From contig CANLRN010000022.1 of the NCBI GenBank assembly GCA_947493495.1, positions 1-55,905 on the forward strand: a stretch of 55,905 bases of DNA, read 5' to 3'. The translations under genes were made by a program, and so were the position numbers. Positions 52,802 to 55,905 of the stretch are shown piece by piece. The stretch is from an uncultured Aquimarina sp. (GTDB lineage Bacteria; Bacteroidota; Bacteroidia; Flavobacteriales; Flavobacteriaceae). Numbering within the stretch: the first letter of the stretch is position 1; every line of letters starts with the position of its first letter. The notes below the pieces were generated by a model that searched no databases, was not told the origin of the DNA, and saw only the letters and a program-made list of their open reading frames with translations.

Positions 52802-55114
52802 ATGAATAGGATGAGTGACGCTAAAAAAAGAAATATATCCGTTTTAGGACCTGATACATTTACAGGAATAAAAGTAGAAAAACCAGCAACATATGCAGCA
52901 GGACTTCCTGCCGTTAAAGTTGCACTTCAGCACGTTTTTAAAGAGATGGGAGTCGTAAAATCCTTAACAGCACTGTCTCATATGAATCAAAAAGAAGGTT
53001 TTGATTGTCCTGGATGTGCCTGGCCAGATCCAGAAAAACCCTCAAAACTAGGAGAATACTGTGAAAATGGAGCAAAAGCATTGGCAGAAGAAGCTACGAA
53101 TAAGAAAGTAAATAGAGATTTCTTTGCTACATATTCTGTAGAAGAGCTGTCGCATTGGTCAGATTATCAGATAGGCAAAAGTGGGCGATTAATAGAGCCG
53201 ATGGTCTTAAAACCAGATAGTGTTCATTATGAAGCGATCTCTTGGGAAGATGCATATAAATTGATAGCTGATGAACTTCATAAATTAGAAAATCCCGACC
53301 AAGGCGTGTTTTATACCTCAGGGAGATCGAGTAATGAAGCCGCTTTTTTATATGGACTATTCGTCAGAGCCTTCGGGACCAATAATATGCCAGACTGCTC
53401 TAATATGTGTCACGAATCTAGTGGAGTAGCCTTAAATGAGACCCTTGGTATAGGAAAAGGATCTGTAAAGTTAGAAGACTTTGATCAAGCAGAAGTAGTA
53501 ATTGTAATGGGGCAAAATCCAGGAACAAATCACCCAAGAATGTTATCTGCTTTACAAAAATGTAAAGAAAATGGAGGAAAAATAATAAGCGTTAACCCAT
53601 TAGAAGAAGCTGGGTTGATCAGATTTAAAAACCCTCAAGAAGTAAAAGGAGTACTAACAGCAGGAGAATCGCTTACAGATATTCATTTACAAGTAAAAAT
53701 AAATCAGGATGTCGCATTACTAAAAGTAATTGTAAAAAAACTTTCTGTATTAGATAAAGAAAAAGGAAATGTTTTTGATCATAAATTTATAGAAACATAT
53801 ACAGATGGTCTTGATAATCTTTTAGAAGATCTAGAAAAATATACAGAAGAAGAATTACTAGAGTTATGTGGAGTAGAAGAGCATCGTATTAATCAGGTAT
53901 TAGAACTTCTAGAAAAACGTAGTAAAATTATTATATGTTGGGCGATGGGATTAACACAGCATAAAAATGCTGTAGATAATATTAAAGAATGTGTAAACTT
54001 GTTATTACTGAAAGGTAGTATAGGAAAACCAGGAGCAGGAACCTGTCCTGTGCGTGGTCACAGTAATGTACAAGGAGATCGTACAGTGGGGATCATGCAC
54101 CATGTGTCTGAAAAATTGAATAATGCTATAAAAGACACTTTTGGTTTTACACCTCCAGATAAAGAAGGATTAGATACGGTACATGCAATACAAGCCATGT
54201 ATGAAAAAAAAGCTAAGATTTTTATCGCCCTGGGGGGCAATTTTTTATCTGCCGCATCTGATACAAACTATACTGCCCAAGCATTACAGAATTGTGAATT
54301 AACAGTAAATATTAGCACTAAGCTAAACAGAACACATTTAGTTACTGGTAAAACAGCGCTGATATTACCTACACTTGGACGTTCTGAGCTGGATAAGAAA
54401 GAAGGAAAACCCAGATACTTCACCGTAGAAAATAGTATGGGTAAAGTACATCAATCAAAAGGATTGATGCAACCAGTTTCTGATACCCTTGTGAGTGAAC
54501 CAGAAATCATAGGAGGTATAGCAGATGCATATTTTAAAGGAAATCATATAGTAGATTGGAAAAACTTAAGCGTAGATTATGATTTGATAAGAAAAAAATT
54601 GGAACAAGTAATAGACGGTTTTAAAGGCGTAAATGATAAATCTAAAGGCTCAGGGTTTTATTTGCCTAATAATGTAAGAGAGTTAGATTTTAGCAAATTG
54701 CCAAATGGCAAAGCGCAGTTTAGTATTTGTAACCTTCCAGAACATAAATTAAATATAGATGAGTTTATATTAATGACAATTCGTTCCCATGATCAGTTTA
54801 ATACGACTATCTACGGATTAAATGATAGATATCGTGGAATTTATAACGAAAGAAGAATAATCTTAATGAATAAAGAAGACATGAATGTGATGGGATTACA
54901 AAAATTGGATGTTATTAATTTAATTAGTAATTATGACCATAAAGAGAGAAAAGCTCTTAAATTTTTGGTAATACCTTATAATATTCCGAGAAGTAATCTC
55001 GCAGCATATTTTCCAGAAACAAATGTATTAGTGCCTTATAATCATTTTGCAGATAAAAGTAATACTCCGATAAGCAAATCAATTGTAGTTAAAATAGAAA
55101 AACTAGATGGGTAA
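52802..55114 (+). CDS. FdhF/YdeP-type molybdopterin oxidoreductase
   Basis: The 770-residue protein belongs to the formate-dehydrogenase-like YdeP branch. It has the N-terminal CPGC (in GFDCPGCAWPDP), GVFYTSGRSSNEAAFLYGLF, the molybdopterin region NMPDCSNMCHESSGVAL, VMGQNPGTNHPRML, and the C-terminal molydopterin dinucleotide-binding domain starting near residue 650 (LMTIRSHDQFNTTIYGLNDRYRG). It is cytoplasmic with no Tat signal. E. coli YdeP is linked to acid resistance; the reaction is unknown. ATG 52802 or 52811 are both possible starts, given the promoter at 52780. The modABC genes at 15750-18464 could supply its metal. Confidence 0.9.
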   Translation: MNRMSDAKKRNISVLGPDTFTGIKVEKPATYAAGLPAVKVALQHVFKEMGVVKSLTALSHMNQKEGFDCPGCAWPDPEKPSKLGEYCENGAKALAEEATNKKVNRDFFATYSVEELSHWSDYQIGKSGRLIEPMVLKPDSVHYEAISWEDAYKLIADELHKLENPDQGVFYTSGRSSNEAAFLYGLFVRAFGTNNMPDCSNMCHESSGVALNETLGIGKGSVKLEDFDQAEVVIVMGQNPGTNHPRMLSALQKCKENGGKIISVNPLEEAGLIRFKNPQEVKGVLTAGESLTDIHLQVKINQDVALLKVIVKKLSVLDKEKGNVFDHKFIETYTDGLDNLLEDLEKYTEEELLELCGVEEHRINQVLELLEKRSKIIICWAMGLTQHKNAVDNIKECVNLLLLKGSIGKPGAGTCPVRGHSNVQGDRTVGIMHHVSEKLNNAIKDTFGFTPPDKEGLDTVHAIQAMYEKKAKIFIALGGNFLSAASDTNYTAQALQNCELTVNISTKLNRTHLVTGKTALILPTLGRSELDKKEGKPRYFTVENSMGKVHQSKGLMQPVSDTLVSEPEIIGGIADAYFKGNHIVDWKNLSVDYDLIRKKLEQVIDGFKGVNDKSKGSGFYLPNNVRELDFSKLPNGKAQFSICNLPEHKLNIDEFILMTIRSHDQFNTTIYGLNDRYRGIYNERRIILMNKEDMNVMGLQKLDVINLISNYDHKERKALKFLVIPYNIPRSNLAAYFPETNVLVPYNHFADKSNTPISKSIVVKIEKLDG

Positions 55115-55590
55115 ATAATAAAAGATAACATTTATTGGTCTCAAAAATAGTTAGCACTATATATTTTAGTACATCTCGCTTTAACTTCTAAAAATTGTTA
55201 ACTATGTATAAGAGCTTAGTTTTGAGTCATTAGTTTTTTTAAAAATAGTTAATGGCTAACTCCTAAAAGCTGATATCCGTGTAGCTGACTTTAGTCAGAT
55301 ATAGAAACCTATGAATTTTGGGGGCATAGTGGTTTATCCCAGATGATGCGTTAGAACTTCGTTATGAGTCAATGATATACAATGATATTAGTGTTTTCTT
55401 AATTTTAGCATAGCACCGTATCTATGGCTAAATTAAAAAATACAGTTTACGTTAGTATTCGCAATAGATCATAGGCGCAATAGGTTTTTTAATGCATAAT
55501 CTTGGTTTATTTTTACAGAAATTTGTTATGTAATTCATAAGTAATCAGAAGCTTATATTTTTTTTTAAAATAAAAGATAAAAAAGTATTG
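55115..55590. other. Non-coding stretch before the rRNA promoters
   Basis: No convincing ORF is seen. It holds TAATGGCTAACTC (55250-55262), close to the arm of the terminator at 27545-27593, a small palindrome CTGACTttAGTCAG near 55290, and the repeat copy listed separately. Its AT content is high throughout. Confidence 0.5.
55351..55445. repeat. Dispersed intergenic repeat, copy 3
   Basis: Contains the 17-mer shared with 83-99 and the 18-mer shared with 10773-10790. It also has an imperfect inverted repeat, TTAATTTTAGCATAG (55399-55413) with CTATGGCTAAATTAA (55422-55436). It is the most complete copy, joining the blocks seen separately in copies 1 and 2. Confidence 0.6.
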
Positions 55591-55617
55591 TAGAACTATA
55601 AAAGAGTTATATGTTTG
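55588..55617 (+). promoter_or_regulatory. rRNA-type promoter P1
   Basis: TTG (55588-55590), a 19-bp spacer and TATGTTTG (55610-55617) are followed by CACCCGC. The same downstream bases follow P2, as in tandem Bacteroidota rRNA promoters. Confidence 0.7.
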
Positions 55618-55722
55618 CACCCGCAAAAGGGATATTGTTTTATTCTAAAGTTCATATGCAGATTATAAGAAGTGTTATTTTATAGAGTTATTTTTTTAAG
55701 ACAAAATACTTTAAGAAAACAT

Positions 55723-55753
55723 TTGTCAGAATAAAAAAGGGATTGTATATTTG
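55723..55753 (+). promoter_or_regulatory. rRNA-type promoter P2
   Basis: TTG (55723-55725), a 20-bp spacer and TATATTTG (55746-55753) are followed by CACCCGC. The match to the -33/-7 consensus is perfect. It lies about 140 bp before the inferred 16S start. Confidence 0.8.
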
Positions 55754-55895
55754 CACCCGCTTTGAGAAACAAGCGAAGTTCATAGAAGTAAAAGTTATAC
55801 TGGAGTAAGATGATTTAGATCATTTTTAAGGTTCGATTCCTTTTTAATTTGCGATTAATTACGGTGTTTGATATTTTGATTTTATGTTGTAATTT

Positions 55896-55905
55896 AAGAA
55901 GAGTT
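55896..55905 (+). rRNA. Inferred 5' edge of a 16S rRNA gene (truncated by window end)
   Basis: The window ends AAGAAGAGTT. Bacterial 16S genes begin around GAAGAGTTTGATC, so the last bases fit the start of that sequence. With two tandem rRNA-type promoters and a leader of about 140 bases, a ribosomal operon should continue just beyond the edge. Only six to nine bases are visible, so this rests on context. Confidence 0.45.

Noticed and set aside
55827..55845. T-arm-like GGTTCGATTCC suggesting a tRNA or tmRNA
   Set aside because: The stem is only four pairs, there is no acceptor stem, anticodon arm or CCA at the right spacing, and the site lies in the leader of the inferred rRNA operon.

Overview
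The window is AT-rich DNA from a member of the Bacteroidota, most likely a Flavobacteriaceae species (an Aquimarina-like marine bacterium is plausible, but the genus cannot be fixed from this sequence). The evidence is type IX secretion signals (a type B gliding-motility C-terminal domain next to PorP/SprF, and a type A sorting domain), a TonB-dependent receptor with a carboxypeptidase-D-like N-terminus, a Porin_10-type porin, Bacteroidota-only families (DUF4230, DUF4136, DUF2652, DUF5522, DUF6090-like), and promoters of the Bacteroidota form TTG-N17-20-TAnnTTTG.

Layout. 1-1100: a mostly non-coding stretch with a diverged repeat and one membrane protein gene. 1106-9075: seven tightly packed + strand genes. 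They encode a coiled-coil protein, a membrane/coiled-coil protein, a substrate-binding protein fused to an OmpA peptidoglycan-binding domain, a TauC-type permease, its ATPase, a CbxX/SpoVK-type AAA+ ATPase with a TerB-like segment, and a 2OG-Fe dioxygenase-like protein. A PRMT-like methyltransferase converges on this locus and shares its stop-codon bases. This is the best candidate for an undescribed system. 10025-10743: an internally deleted IS66 element with intact 16-bp inverted repeats. 10967-13823: a TonB-dependent receptor and ECF sigma factor. 13914-15710: a short SSB, a small ORF and a serine hydrolase. 15750-18464: a molybdate ABC transporter operon. 18696-24730: mostly small conserved genes plus PLP deaminase, glucosaminidase, hemL and a Crp/Fnr regulator. 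24822-30158: cyclase-like DUF2652 protein, OmpH/Skp, short-chain dehydrogenase and a large metzincin-type protease. 30284-35034: membrane, helical-repeat, YiaA and SPOR proteins. 35652-41036: a 1451-residue type IX-secreted surface protein and its SprF-like partner. 41079-49579: lysS, a Pmp3-type 51-residue protein, lipB, secreted proteins and rnhB. 49721-55114: porin, a DUF6090-like gene with an apparent frameshift, and a YdeP-type molybdopterin oxidoreductase that could use the molybdenum imported by modABC. 55115-55905: non-coding, ending in two tandem rRNA-type promoters and what look like the first bases of a 16S rRNA gene.

Three genes have anomalous starts or frames: OmpH has ATT where ATG is expected, the short-chain dehydrogenase has an A9 run just after its best ATG, and the DUF6090-like gene has an A7 run where A8 is needed. 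Two of these are homopolymers, so sequencing error must be excluded before any biological reading. Unusually long intergenic hairpins and a dispersed repeat family also stand out. No CRISPR array and no complete tRNA gene was seen. All family assignments were made by eye from translated sequence, without database searches.
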